Positions 12,567-24,154 of a stretch of DNA of 64,000 bases are shown piece after piece. Every line of letters starts with the position of its first letter. Positions within the stretch are counted from its first letter, which is position 1. The DNA is from Annona cherimola. Lineage: Eukaryota; Streptophyta; Magnoliopsida; Magnoliales; Annonaceae. Location: assembly GCA_030490835.1 (NCBI GenBank), contig CM059972.1, positions 52,185,563-52,249,562 on the forward strand, read 5' to 3'. The notes beneath the pieces are model-generated. The model was not told where the DNA came from, ran no database searches, and worked only from the letters and a program-made list of their open reading frames with translations. The position numbers and the translations under genes are program-made.

Positions 12567-14241
12567 TGTTGGTCCTGAGTTAATGGCAATTACCCAAGAG
12601 GGGAGGGGTGAATTGGGTCTTTAAAATTTTCAACTTAAACAGAAACTTTACCCCGGATTAATCTAGTCCCCTTTTTATGAAGAACAAATGGAAAACAATA
12701 TAGTTCAGAGAGCAGAAATAAATATCAACAAACAAGATTTTATAATGGTTCGAGCAACCTTCCCTATTGCACTCTTCCAAGCTCACACCTCTTGTGACTT
12801 GGGTTCCACTATGTATTTCACAAATACAACTAGAGCCACTGCTCTCTTCTAGATTTCAGCTCTAGGGGGCATCAACAATTCACAGCACAAGTAGGTGACG
12901 AGTTCCACTCCAATCACACACTACTTTGCTTACACTTGATCTTAGTTACCCAAACTAAATCAAGTTCAATACAATAAGTAAAAGTAAAAGAAAGTTTCTA
13001 CACGTTACTGTTGTATAGAGGCAAATTTGGCGCAGAGAAGAACTTGTAGCATAGGCTTAATGATTCAACAAGCAGCTCTTGGCAGTTTGAAAGTGAAGTT
13101 CTTCTTCTATATGATGGCTTGATCACTTAATGCTCTTGAAGATGGGAGTTATGCTCATTCAATAAATTATCAGCTACCCTCCACATTCATATTGAATGCC
13201 TTATATAATTTGTGAGGGAATCCGAACGTTTGGAAGTAGGTGGGGCGCATTTAATGCGCCAACATTCGAAAAATTTTCGACCGTGCGACCCAAGTCGCAG
13301 GTGGAGTCGACTTCGGGTGCGACTTCGACTCTCCGCAACTTCTTCAAATTTCAGTCTGGGTCGACTTGGTCCTCGACTTGACCCAAGTCGTAGGTGAAGT
13401 CGACTTCGGGTGAGACTTCACTTCTTCAGCTTGCTAGTTGAACTTGAAATCTTTAGAGATGACTTTGATCACTTGATTTTCTTCATATTGATGTTATTCC
13501 CTTGATTTATATCTCTTTGGAACACTGTATGATTATTTATCTTGAAAGCCTTGGATTCCTTTTCTTGAGTTCTTGAGTTCTTGAGTACTTGAGTCTTGGA
13601 ATGCATGGAAGATGTCCGAGTAAGTGTTCATGATCCAACATGATGGATTCATGCAGCCCTGCTTGCTTTGATCTTCATTTGATCTTCATTTGATCCTTAT
13701 TTGGTCCATGTTGTATGTCTGAGTTGAATTGATCTTCATTTCCACTTGAATCTAGCATTGAGCCGTCTTGATCTGCAAATTCCGCACTGAAGTCGAAGCT
13801 GGAGTCGACTTGGTCTGCGACTTCACCCAAGTCACATGCGGAGTCGACTTGGGATGCGACTTCGGCAGCTCTCGTTCTTGATTTCAACTCCAGACAGAAA
13901 TGACGAGTCGAAGTCGATGCTGGAGTCGACTTGGTCTGCAACTTCACCCAAGTCGCATGCGGAGTCGACTTCGTTTGCGACTTCGGTAGCTTGGTTCCCC
14001 ATTTTCAACTCTGGACAAAAATGACGGGCTGAAGTCGCTACTGGAGTCGACTTGGGGATCGACTTGGCCTAAATCGATGCCTGAGTCGACTTAGAAATCG
14101 ACTTGGCCTGTCATGCTTCATTTTCTTCATTTCTATATCCTTTAATCATTTTCACAAACATGTTAGTAACCAAAACTTACTCAAATTGATTTGTTAATCA
14201 TCAAAATATAGACTTGGCTTATTTTCCACATGTTTCCAACA
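12567..14241 (-). mobile_element. Solo Sirevirus LTR
   Basis: Starts TGTTGGTCCTGAG and ends TTTCCAACA, with CTCTC on both sides (12562-12566 and 14242-14246). It aligns along its length (1675 bp) with the LTRs of the Sirevirus at 43141, including the GAGGGGAGGGGTGAATTGGG segment near the edge and two clusters of AAGTCG(A)C motifs (about 13270-13430 and 13790-14110). There is no primer site or coding DNA, so the internal region was probably lost by LTR-LTR recombination. It sits in the Z 3' LTR; the empty site is at 25037-25041. Confidence 0.9.
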
Positions 14242-14738
14242 CTCTCTTCAGTCAGGGCTTTGATCTTGATTTCCGCTTTCTCTTGCTTGGCAATTCGTTT
14301 CTGGGCTCTCTCTCCTCCCTCTCACGCGCGCGAACCCCTAAGAACTATTTATAGAGTCCATTTGCGCAGCTTACGCACTGAAATTTGTGCGTACGGATGC
14401 TTATTGGCGCCTAGGCGCCAACTCCCTAGAAGCAGTGGCTTCAAAAACTTCTGAACTTTGCCTGCATGTAGATGAAGTGGCGCCTAGGCGCCAACTCACT
14501 ACCTCGTGACTTTTTTCGATCTGCATTCCACTTGCCTACGTGCCTTGATATGTTCCGTCCTTCCTGCAAAAGATGGAAAAACTAAATAAATGAACTAAAA
14601 ATGCCTAAATAATGCTCCTAAAATGCAAAGAGAATGAAAATTAAGCTAAATGAATGCAAACTAAGCCTAATCTCTCGAACTAACGCACAAATCAAGTCTG
14701 AAATGGGCCACGATAACTCGTATTTTTAAAAGTAATCA

Positions 14739-16170
14739 CACCCCCAAATTTAAATGTTGCTAGTCCTCGAGCAACACATGAAACCCTAATGAATGAATGA
14801 ATGAATACAGACTCTGTCAACTCCGTTTGCTTCCTGTTATGCTTTGATCAATCCACTTATCTATTTCACAAGGTCAAGATTAATCCAACTTGAAAAATCC
14901 ATCATTATACAAACAAGGCATGCATTTTCATTCTCAAACCAAGTTACATGTGGATGCTAAGATTTCATAATGCACATTCATAATTCAACATGTTAATCTT
15001 CCTTTCGATCAGAAAACTAGTTAGAAAATTAATGAACACAAGCAAACCAAGGATTAGGCTGAATACACTGGTCACAGAAAATGGTAATAAGTCACTAGTT
15101 TCAATTTCTACCAACTGCACGTTCCTTTTTTCCCCCACAAACTTATTGCAAAAATTCTCCTCACCATATTTCAGGATATCTGGAGATCCATTTTTTTTGG
15201 GCTCCCCTCACCATATTTCAGGGTATCTAGGGAGAATTTTCATTTTAAAGCGTTATTACTGTGATTTTCCATTCCTTTTTACGCGAACCTTGTCATTTGT
15301 CGATGCCAAGTCCTGGTTACTCAGCTTAGGTCAACCACCCCCATTTTATTTTTTATTTTTTTTATTTTTATTTTTTTTTTATGCCTTGTTAGGGGTACTG
15401 AACATGCTTGTGTAATTCCTGCGAAATAATACCATTTCTGAACCTATTAAAGTACTTAGTATTTATTTAATTCAATTCTCATCATCTCGGTCTGAAAGAT
15501 ATGCCTGTGATTGAATTTGAACAATGTATTATAAAATTCCTTTTAATTCTTTCACATGTTAATTTCAACCTGCTTTTATACTTGGTTTTTAATCTGAATT
15601 GCCCATTCTTTCATGAATTCAATTTCAAGTCAAAATTAATGACAACCTTGCACATGTTCACAATAAGATGGATTGACACAAAGATAACTTTCATTAGCTA
15701 GAATTGACATACATGCAAATAAACATGAAAAACTGAAAAACTGAAAAACTAACATAAAATAAAATATGCAAAACTAACCTATGCTTGAGAATTATACACC
15801 CCCTAAACTTGAGAGATGCATTGTCCTCAATGCATGATGACCTAAAATGGACTAATAAAGAAAATACAATGAAAAGCAAAAATAACATAAAATGAAATGA
15901 AAGGACCGGGACTCCCTCAAGAATCAGACTCGGTGGCATTCTCGTCCTCGTTGTCGTCGGGCTGGTGCTGGGATGGCTGCCCGAAGCAGGCTCGGACCAT
16001 GGTCTCTTCGAAACTAAGCTCCAACTCTTTTTCCTACAAAAGCAAAAATAAAAAAAAATGAAAATGAAAATGAGTGATGGGTTGCCTCCCATCCAGCGCT
16101 GAGTTTATCGTCCTCCGCTCGACGTTCTCACTATTCAATCCTCTTTCAGTTCCACCACCTCCTTGCAACG
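14739..16170 (-). other. Z 3' noncoding region with polypurine tract
   Basis: The reverse strand reads from the end of integrase to the left LTR. The tract CACCCCCAAATTT (14739-14751) is the complement of a polypurine tract directly next to the LTR. The duplicated text CACCATATTTCAGG(A/G)TATCT (about 15166 and 15208) and the GGATGGGAGGCAACCCATC-type segment (about 16075-16095) both recur in element W (about 41970-42080 and 40290-40306). Long T-rich runs lie around 15340-15380. A 132-codon minus frame at 15694-16092 is repetitive and I do not consider it a protein. No env-like gene is visible. Confidence 0.7.
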
Positions 16171-17192
16171 CTAAAAATCATCTCCCATATAATGCTTAAG
16201 ACGTTGCCCATTCACGATAAAACTATTGTCGGATGCTTCGTTGAATGTTTCCACTGCTCCATGCTCAGTTGCCTTTATCACCACGAATTGACCCGACCAT
16301 CTAGATTTGAATTTCCCTAAAAATAGTTTCAATCTTGAATTGAAAAGGAAAACTCTCTGACCTGGCTCGAATTTTCGTGTTAGAATCTTTTTATCATGCC
16401 ATTTCTTCACCTTTTCTTTATAGATCTTGGCATTTTCATAGGCTTGCATCTGAAATTCGTCCAACTCATTGAGTTGCAGTAATCGGCGTTCCCCCGCTTA
16501 TTGCATGTCCAAGTTTAGTTTTTTAATTGCCCAATACGCAATGTGCTCCAGCTCTAGCGGCAGATGACATGCTTTTTCATAAACTAGTTGGTATGGAGAC
16601 ATTCCAAACTGAGTTTTATAGGCAGTTCGATACGCCCATAGTGTGTCGTCCAGTTTGACGGACAAGTCTTTGCGAGATGACCCGATCATTTTCTCTAGAA
16701 TTTGCTTCAATTTCCTGTTGGCCAACTCAACCTGTCCATAGCTTGGGGATGATAAGTTGTCCTTACACTGTGGCACACGCCGTATTTGTGTAGAATTTCC
16801 ATGAACTGTCGGTTACAGAAATGGGATCCTCCATCACTAACGATCACCCGCAGTGTGTCAAAACGAGTAAAGATCTTCTTCTTGATGAATTTGAGAACTG
16901 TTTTAGCATTGCCTGCTTGAGTCGGAATCGCTTCTACCCATTTGGAAGCATAATCAACAGCGACCAGAATGTATTGGTTTTCAAAGGAGGGAATAAATGG
17001 GCCCATGAAGTCGATACCCCAGACATCGAATATTTCTACTTCAATGATATTAGTGAGAGGCATCTCGTGTCTTTTGGAAATGTTACCTGTCCGTTGGCAT
17101 TGATCGCACCTTTTGACATAAAAATGGGCATCTTTAAATAAAGATGGCCAGTAGAATCCCGATTGAAGTATTTTTGCCGCAGTTTTGTCTCC
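16171..17192 (-). pseudogene. Z integrase (broken)
   Basis: Ty3/gypsy integrase, the enzyme that joins element cDNA to the genome. Visible motifs, in broken frames, are WGIDFMGP (first Asp), [10 protein letters not shown] (second Asp), a [13 protein letters not shown] stretch (Glu) and LDDTLWAYRTAYKT. Near the C terminus is FNSRLKLFLGKFKSRWSGQF, which is like the GPY/F region. The wording ([18 protein letters not shown]) is that of Athila integrases. The reading frame changes at about 17040-17060 and 16710-16770, and a stop separates 16498 from the last section, so no functional protein can be made. It follows RNase H directly, as in all Ty3/gypsy elements. Confidence 0.85.
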
Positions 17193-18053
17193 TTAGAAGT
17201 GGCCCCCATATGGAAATGAATGGCAGCTCTGCGGTATTGATTCCTGTTCACACTCTGGAATACATCTCCGATATAAATGATCTGAGCATTGCTTGAACAG
17301 ATATGGATCATCCCAGAAATAGAATTTAATGACGTGGAGAAACTTCTTCTTTTGGTGTGAATTCAACCCAGGAGGCAACATTCCACTAACGATGTAATTG
17401 ACGAAGTCTGCATACCATGGTGGGCTGCCTGGGGAGATAAAGAATAGCTGCTCATCCAGAAACACTTCTCGAATTTGCTCCGTATCGTCGGTTAACTGGG
17501 GTCCTTCAAGGCAGGATAGATGGTTAGCGACCTGATTCTCAGCTCCCTTCTGGTCTTTGATTTCGAGGTCAAACTCTTGTAGCAGTAAGACCCATTGAAT
17601 CAAGCGTGGTTTTCCATCTTTTTTCTCAATCAAATATTTGATGGCTGAATGGTCAGTGTAAATGATCGCTTTGGTGCCCACCAGATAAGCTCTGAATTTG
17701 TCGAATGCAAATACCACCACTAGTATTTCCTTTTCGGTTATAGTGTAATTCATTTATGCCTCGTTCAAGGTTTTGCTAGCGTAGTAGATGGAGTGGAAAA
17801 CCTTGTTCTTTCGTTGTACCAATACCGCTCCCACTGCATAGTCACTTGCATCGCACATTAATTCGAATGGGAGGTTCCATTCTAGAGAAATAATAATTGG
17901 CGTGGATACCAGTTTCTTTTTTAGCTCCTGGAATGCTTCCATACATTTGCTGGTGAATTCGAATGGTGTATCTTTCTCGAGCAGCAAACATAGCGGCTTG
18001 GCTATCTTTGAGAAGTCTTTTATGAACTGCCTATAGACTCCTGCATGTCCCAA
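17193..18053 (-). pseudogene. Z RNase H and start of the integrase zinc-binding region (broken)
   Basis: RNase H removes the RNA strand from the RNA-DNA hybrid in reverse transcription. The section shows the reverse transcriptase-RNase H link (VYRQFIKDFSKIAKPL), then CDASDYAVGAVL with the catalytic Asp, then [19 protein letters not shown] with the Glu, then [10 protein letters not shown] with a further Asp. A stop at 17754-17756 divides it in two otherwise collinear parts. The end ([10 protein letters not shown]) should run into the HHCC zinc finger of integrase but changes frame there. Wording is Athila-like. Confidence 0.85.
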
Positions 18054-19092
18054 AAACTGTGAATGCCTTTGACTGAGGTGGGTGGAGGCAATTTCTCGAT
18101 CATCTCGATTTTAGCTTTGTCCACTTCAATTCCCTGTTTAGAGACCCTGTGACCAAGTATGATGCCCTCCTGCACCATAAAATGACACTTTCTCCAGTTA
18201 AGAACCAGGTTGTATCCTCGCAAAGCAGGAGCATCTTCGATAAGTTGGATAGGCACTCGTCGTAGGAATTCCTGAATATCGAGAAATCATCCATGAATAC
18301 CTCCAGGAAATCCTCCACCATGTCAGTGAAAATGGCCAGCATACAGCACTGAAATGTGCCTGGAGCGTTGCATAGTCCAAACGGCATTCGCCTGAATGCG
18401 AACGTGCCATAAGTACATGTGAACATGGTCTTTTGTTAGTCCTCCGATGCTATCATAATTTGATGATAACCTGAATAGCCGTCCAGGAATCAATAGAATT
18501 CATGTCCCGCTAACCTGTCTAGCATCTGATCAATGAATGGAAGCGGGAAATGATCCTTTCGGGTAGCTTTATTCATCTTGTGATAGTCCATGCAAACTCG
18601 CCAACCAGTAACTGTCCTGGTCGGGATTAGCTCGTTGTTTTCGTTGGAGACGACTGTCATACCACCTTTCGTCAAGACGCAAGAACTGTCGGAGATAGGG
18701 TATATTACGCCTGCATCTAGCCATTTGATAATCTCCTTTTTGACCACCTCTTTCATGATTGGGTTTAGCCTTCTCTGCGCTTCGATAGATGGCCAGGAAT
18801 TCTCTTCCACTTGAATCTTGTGCATAAAAAAGGATGGGTTGATGCCTTTGATGTCTGCTATGGTCCATCTTGTGGCCCTTTTGTGATCTCTGAGCACTCT
18901 GAGCAATTTTTCTTCTTGCACGGGATCAAGTGTAAAAGAAATAATCACCGAGAGTGAGGATTCTGCTCCCAGGAATGCATATCTAAGGTGCTTTGGCAAG
19001 GGTTTCAGCTCCAGAATAGGCAGCTCTTCGATTGACAGCTTCAATTGTTTAAAAGACTCCGGCTTGAGCTCCAGCGATTCAAATTTCTGCAA
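18054..19092 (-). pseudogene. Z reverse transcriptase (broken)
   Basis: The N-terminal link reads LELKPLPKHLRYAFLG and ADIKGINPSFFMHKI, followed by RTVTGWRVCMDY and KDHFPLPFIDQMLDRLAGH of the fingers and palm. FLDGYSGY carries the first catalytic Asp, and RRMPFGLCNAPGTFQ and EVFMDDFSIF carry the catalytic Asp pair. These blocks match the Athila reverse transcriptase. Stops occur between LAGHEFY and FLDGYSGY and again shortly after, at about 18434-18490. A frameshift follows the FMDD block. It would have been part of one gag-pol polyprotein with the protease upstream. Confidence 0.88.
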
Positions 19093-19278
19093 GTATCATG
19101 GGAATGTCGGAGGTTGCTGCAAATAGTGTATCATTTCTGCCAAATCTTCATCAGATTCATTGACGTCCCCAACCAACGATGCTTCTAGGATGTCCTTGAA
19201 AGCAAAGATTTGGAATTCAGCTTGAACTGTCAAGTCCACCATGTCGATCATTAGACATTCCTTTGGGTCACTTGGTAA

Positions 19279-19674
19279 CTACATCGCCTTGAACACGCTA
19301 AAAGTAACGTGTTCGCTCTGAACCCGCATGGTTAGCTCTCGAGCCTGTACATCAATGATGGCTTTACCCGTTGCGAGGAAGGGTTGACACAGAACGATTG
19401 GCACATCTCGATCTTCTTCATAATCCAGGATAATAAAATCAGCAAGAAAGATGAACTTGTCTACCTTGACAAGGACATCCTCGATGATACCGTCCGGATA
19501 TGTCGTGGACCGGTCCGCCAGTTGCAACATGACAATAGTAGGTTGAACTTCCCCAATGCCCAATTTTTTGAAAATGGACTTGGGCATGAGATTAATGTTG
19601 GCCCCCAAATCGTAAAGAGCTCTCCCAAAGTATTGGTCTCCAATTGTGCACGGGATGGTGAAACTCCCTGGGTC
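19279..19674 (-). pseudogene. Z aspartic protease (broken)
   Basis: Contains GSFTIPCTIGD, then DLGANINLMPKSIFKKLG with the DLGA form of the active site usual in Athila proteases. Next comes QLADRSTTYPDGIIEDVLVKV and, near the end, VPIVLCQPFLATGKAIIDV. The protease would cut the gag-pol polyprotein. A stop at its upstream border, between KLPLKL and the protease, and another around 19280 interrupt what should be one frame with gag and reverse transcriptase. Between 19093 and 19278 a further degraded link (DMVDLTVQAEFQIFAFKDI-like) connects to the reverse transcriptase. Confidence 0.85.
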
Positions 19675-20239
19675 CTAAAGCTTAAGAGGCAGTTTCCTCT
19701 GCACCCTAGCGGTGGTTTCCTCTGTTAATGCCACCATTTCGAATTCCGTCAACTGCCTTTTCTTTGATAACACGGCTTTCATGAATTTAGCATAGCTCGG
19801 TATCTGTTCCAAGGCTTCGACGAGATGTATATTGATATGTAGCTGCTTCAATACCTCTAGAAATTTCTTAAACTGGCCGTCCTTTTTAGGCTTTGCGAAT
19901 CGCTGAGGAAATGGAGGAGGCGACCTTTGATTCGTGGCGATTTCAACATCCAGTTGCTTTTGGGTAGTAACTGGTTCTTCTGGCTCCTGCGACTGCTGAA
20001 TCAGAGGATCAGTGGGTTCAGTTATCGATTTTGGTGGAGTTGCATCTGGTAACTGCTTTCCACTACGCAATGTGACTGCTTGGACCTATTCTTTGCCTTT
20101 TCCCTTCCAGTTTTGCTCGGTGTCACTTGGCAACAAACCTTGAGGTCGGTTGTTCAGGGCTGAGGCCAGTTGGCCTATCTGAGCTTCCAAGTTCCTGTTC
20201 GTCGTGATCTAGGATTGCATGAATTGCATAAAGAGGTTT
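19675..20239 (-). pseudogene. Z gag, C-terminal part
   Basis: Second half of the Athila-type gag, cut off from its first half by the solo LTR at 20240-22767. Visible pieces are RNLEAQIGQLASALNNRPQG, RSGKQLPD, FPQRFAKPKKDGQFKKFLEV and LVEALEQIPSYAKFMKAVLS, all standard for the end of Athila gag just before protease. There are stops near 20212 and at about 20085. The reading can be followed from the first half across the LTR insertion, which shows that the break is a plain insertion. Confidence 0.82.
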
Positions 20240-22767
20240 TGATGCGCACCAAGTGCTTGTCGTTAAGAGCACTGTGATCACCAGTTTAATTAAAATTAAC
20301 CGAAACACATTAAAGCTACTACTATGCGGGTGATAGTGTAGAATAACAGTGAGTCGGGTCGAATCCACAGAGATGCTATATAATTTTGAATTATTTTAAG
20401 GCAAAATAAAAGAGAAAAGTGAAAGAGGGTATAGAGAAGAGAAAGAAAGAAATTAGATATAAAGGAAAAGAAATTAGAAAAGAAAAAGAAATTAGAGAGG
20501 GAAGAAAAGAGAATTAGAAAGAGAGAGAAAGAAAAGAAAGAAAGCAGATAAAGAAGAGAGAGAAAGGGACATAGAAAGGAGAGGAAAAATTACAATTAAC
20601 TGAAAGTAATTCTAAACTAGGACAGTAATTAAAAGACTACAGAAGTAAAATTTAATCTATGAAAACAGGAATGAAAATTGCATTAAATTTAATTTGAAAA
20701 TTACAATGCATAAAACGATAAATCTACGCTAAACATTACAAATCTAAAATTAACAACCACAAAGCATTAAAGAAAAACTATAATTAAAAGAAAATTTATT
20801 TACCCCAATTCCTGCTCAAAAACCACTCTCTCTGAGGAGCATTCCAAGCCCTTAAAGCTAATCCACTTGGCAAAGGTCCCACCTAAATGGGCCCCACTTC
20901 AAGTGATGGGAGGGTGTGTTGTAGTGTCTTGGGATGAGTGGAAGGCCCATTTTATAGATGTGTGAGGGACCCTTCCTCCAACGTGGAATCCGATGTGGGA
21001 TTCCGACCCTTTGCTACACTTGCTCTCTACGTTGCTTTCTCATCATCTGTCACTTGCCTCTTTACCCGGTGCATGACTGTTGCTAGAATTAATTTGGAGA
21101 AGTGGGTGCGGCATTCACGGATGGTGATGTGAGTTACTGCTGATGGATGGATTCGTTGAGAAGGGCAGCTTTCGCATGATGGTTGTCGGTTGTGGACTTC
21201 AATGGCAGCAGGTTCTTACTCAAAATTTGCAAAAGAGAATGGTTTGCTGTGGGCTTTATGGGGATGAAGGAGCCAGTGAATCAGTTGGTCAGCAATGGAA
21301 ATGAAAGGAGTAGGAGTGTTGTAATCGGTGGTCAGTTATTTGATTTGGAATGGGGAAAATAACAGCTGCCTCATAGGAGGTTCAGTTGCTTGAAAAGGGC
21401 GAATCGGGAATTGGAGCGGTTGGATTTTCTAGCCAAAAATTGATGGAAGAAGGCAGCTTTGTGGTTGATAATGGTGGCATCGATGGTGAGAGGCGGTGTC
21501 GCTATTGGGATTTGCTGCTTATAATTTTATCAAAGAGCTGGCTGGCTCCGGTTGCTGGTTTCGATCTGGTGGAAAAGGGATGGAAGCAGACTGTCGATCT
21601 GAGGAGAAGATTGCAGAAATGGGCGGATTTAGGCACTGCTCTGTTTGCTGCCAGCGGATGGGTCGTGGGCTGCTCTTATGCTGGTGATTTGTTAGTGACA
21701 GAGCTGGACGATTGCAGATGAAGATGACATGTTGCCGGTTGGGATGATGGAGAGCTGCTGCCCCTGGTTTCGGTGCTGATTGTGGAAAGAACCAGAGCTG
21801 CTGGAATTTTCTTTTGCGGCTCGGTGAGAGCTGCTGTCTGAGAAGGAAACCGAGCTCCGGTAATCGCTGCTATGCCTGGATGGTTGCCGATTGATGGGTT
21901 TCTGCTGTAGAAATTCGAGCAGATGCTGAAATAGATGTATCAAATGGAATTTCGAGCACCTGGGATGCTTGCTTGTGCGGACGGCTGGTTGGGCGTTCGA
22001 GTTGTCTGCTGTAGTTTCGTTGTTGCCTAGATCGAGCAGGTGCAAGGCTTGGTTTGGAAAAGATGTCGTCCTGGGTGAAGGGCTGCTGGCAATTCTTGGT
22101 TTGCTGCATTTGTCTCCAGGTTCGGTGGTAGAGATGAAGAAAATGGCAGCCATGACTTTCTTCGAATTGGGGAGAACGGTGGAGAGGTGGATTGCTGTTT
22201 TGATTAATTGGATTTGGGGCCGGCTGAAATTTCTGGTTCATGGCTGGATCGCGGTTACCGGAAAGTGGTTGTGGAAGTCGATTCGGGGAAGATGGAACAC
22301 CAGAATATGGTGCTCCGTTGGTGCACGGTTGCCAGTACTCATGCAGCGTAAATACGAATTTAAATATTAATTCTTTGGTAAATAATTTCAATAATGACAC
22401 GTATCATCTTAGTTTAATCTTTTAATTTATTTTATCTAAATATAATAATTTACTTTGTTCCTAATATTTTAAAATATAATTATAGTTATATATTTATGAC
22501 TTTTCCAATTAAATGATTTTATAAATTTGCCCAAATTATATTAATATGCTAATACATATTTCAACATTAAAATTTTCTAGGGGATTGAGTGATAATTTTA
22601 TATTTTCAAGAATGTTTGCAAAATGTCCCATTTTATAGCAAAATTAAAGATTCTATCAAAAATATGATTTTCATGAAATTCCACTTAAAATATGCATTTA
22701 ATTAATGCTTTAATATTTAACAGTGTGAATTTAATATGAAATTAAATGAAAATTTTTAGATTTATCA
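20240..22767 (-). mobile_element. Solo LTR inserted in Z gag
   Basis: Starts TGATGCGCACCAAGTGC and ends GATTTATCA, with GGTTT on both sides (20235-20239 and 22768-22772). It is 2528 bp with no primer site or domains. Just inside the left edge is GGGTCGAATCCACAGAGATG, a stretch of the kind seen near the 3' end of Athila/Tat-type LTRs, hence the minus orientation. A purine run (GA/GAAA, about 20395-20590) follows. The section 20840-22340 is richer in G and C; its open frames on both strands (up to 176 codons) resemble no family and overlap each other, so I reject them as genes. Confidence 0.82.
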
Positions 22768-24000
22768 GGTTTTCCAGATCAGATTTCTTCTCTTCTTGCA
22801 GTGGTGGATTGAACTGCATTGGTCTTGCGGGCTGTTGCTGCTGGGGCTGCCGCGAGAATCCAGGTGGCTGATTCGGCCTCGTCTGGTTGTTCCATGAGAA
22901 GTTGGGATGATTTCTCCAGCCTGGGTTGTAGTTGTTTCTATACTGATTCGTTGGGTTTCTCTGGAAATTTCTCACGTAATTAATGGACTCTGAGTTGGAG
23001 GCACATTCATCACTGGGATGGTCAAATTCGCCCCAAAGGCACTGACGTTGTCTAGCCTGGATAAATTCTGAATTTGCCGAGATAAAGTGTCGATGTGGGC
23101 CTTTATCGATGAAACCGCATCCAGTTGGAGTAGACCCCCACCTCGACTCCTATCAGATGGTAGTTGATAGGTATTGGCCGCCATGTTTTCAAGTAGGGTG
23201 TATGATTCCCAATAGCTTTTCCATAGCAGAGAACCGTTTGATGAAGAATCCACCATGTGACGAGTGGAATCCTAGAGACTGTTATAGAAAATCTGAATTT
23301 GGACCCACGGCTGAATTCCATGATGCGGGCATTTTCGGAGCAGGTCTTTGAAGTGATCCCACGCCTCTGATAGGGTCTCCTCTCCGTGTTGCTTGACTGA
23401 TATTATATCCATCCTCAGCTTGGCTAACTTGGCAGGTGGGAAGTATTTCTCTAGAAATTTCTACGCCAAGTCGTTCCATGTGTTGACAAAGTTCGATGGC
23501 AAAGAGTCTAACCACTCGGAAGCTCTATCCCGCAGAGAAAATGAAAACGTTCGAAGCCACATTGCTTCGTCGGAGACTCCGTTCTGCTTGAAAGTGTTCA
23601 TAATCTGCAGAAAATTCTGCAGATGGCGATGTGGATCTTCAGATGCTAGACCTCCGAACTGCCTAATAGACTAGAGCATCTGGAAAATCACCGGTTTGAT
23701 TTCAAAGTTGTTGGTGTCAATAGGAGGAGGCGTAATGCTCGTCTAAACTGCATTCTGGCCAAGCGCAATTAGATCCCAAATGGGTTGGTCCAAATCACCC
23801 TTAGGCGGATTATTTGGAATCTCAATCCTTTGGTTCCCCTGCTGATTTGCGTGAACGTTCTCGTCCTAGTTCTCGATGCGCTCCATCGTATGCCGTTGGC
23901 TCCTAGCCTCCATGCTCTTGCGATGCCTTCTCAAATAGGTTCGTTCGGGTTCCGGATCAAAAGGAATAACAATCTCCTTTCCGACTCTGCCTCGGCGCAT
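22768..24000 (-). pseudogene. Z gag, N-terminal part
   Basis: Begins at an ATG (23998-24000) about 140 bases inside the primer site and reads RRGRVGKEIVIPFDPEPERT. Further on come [18 protein letters not shown] and WNDLAxKFLEKYFPPAK (x is a stop), the core of the Ty3/gypsy gag domain, then NGSLLWKSYWESYTLLENMA, then YNPGWRNHPNFSWNNQ with a Q/P-rich tract and EEKKSDLENL. All are typical of Athila gag, the capsid protein that packages element RNA. Several in-frame stops and a frame change at about 23250-23280 break it, and a solo LTR splits it after residue block ENL. Confidence 0.85.
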
Positions 24001-24132
24001 GCAATATGAGATGCCTCTGCAAAAACTAATGAAATTGAACTAGTAGAAAAAGAAATTCTAAACTAAAAGAAATTATGAAAATAAACTATTCTACAGAAGC
24101 GATAAAATTAAAAATAATTGGCTAAACAACTC

Positions 24133-24150
24133 CCTGGCAACGGCGCCAAA
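24133..24150 (-). other. Z primer binding site (tRNA-Asp type)
   Basis: Reverse strand reads TTTGGCGCCGTTGCCAGG, four bases from the LTR edge at 24155. TGGCGCCGTTGCCGGGG is the usual primer site of Athila and related elements, complementary to the 3' end of a tRNA-Asp. It fixes this LTR as the 5' LTR and the element as minus-strand. Between it and the gag ATG lies about 130 bases of A/T-rich leader that resembles the leader of W. Confidence 0.9.
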
Positions 24151-24154
24151 AACT

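Larger units (their letters stand above)
7976..14738 (-). repeat. Z 3' LTR, interrupted by giant LTR B and a solo Sirevirus LTR
   Basis: Three pieces, 7976-8217, 11922-12566 and 14247-14738, join up to match the uninterrupted LTR at 24155-25749. The right LTR has the empty sites TTTAC (24391-24395) and CTCTC (25037-25041) where copy B and the solo Sirevirus LTR went in. This LTR has also lost 168 bases between two GGCGCCTAGGCGCC-type palindromes; the surviving fused palindrome is at 14405-14418. A TATA-like CTATTTATAG (reverse sense) lies at about 14346. Confidence 0.82.

Noticed and set aside
15694..16092. 132-codon minus frame after Z integrase as a possible env-like gene
   Set aside because: Phe/Ile and Ser/Pro runs come from T-rich noncoding DNA. 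There is no credible signal peptide and domain order, and it crosses the conserved GGCAACCCA noncoding segment.
20340..20375. tRNA gene suggested by GGGTCGAATCC
   Set aside because: No acceptor stem or anticodon arm. The text belongs to the LTR-internal GTCGAATCCACAGAGA stretch.
21386..22400. Long overlapping frames on both strands (up to 176 codons)
   Set aside because: They lie inside a solo LTR with clear target duplication, overlap each other and show no known domain.
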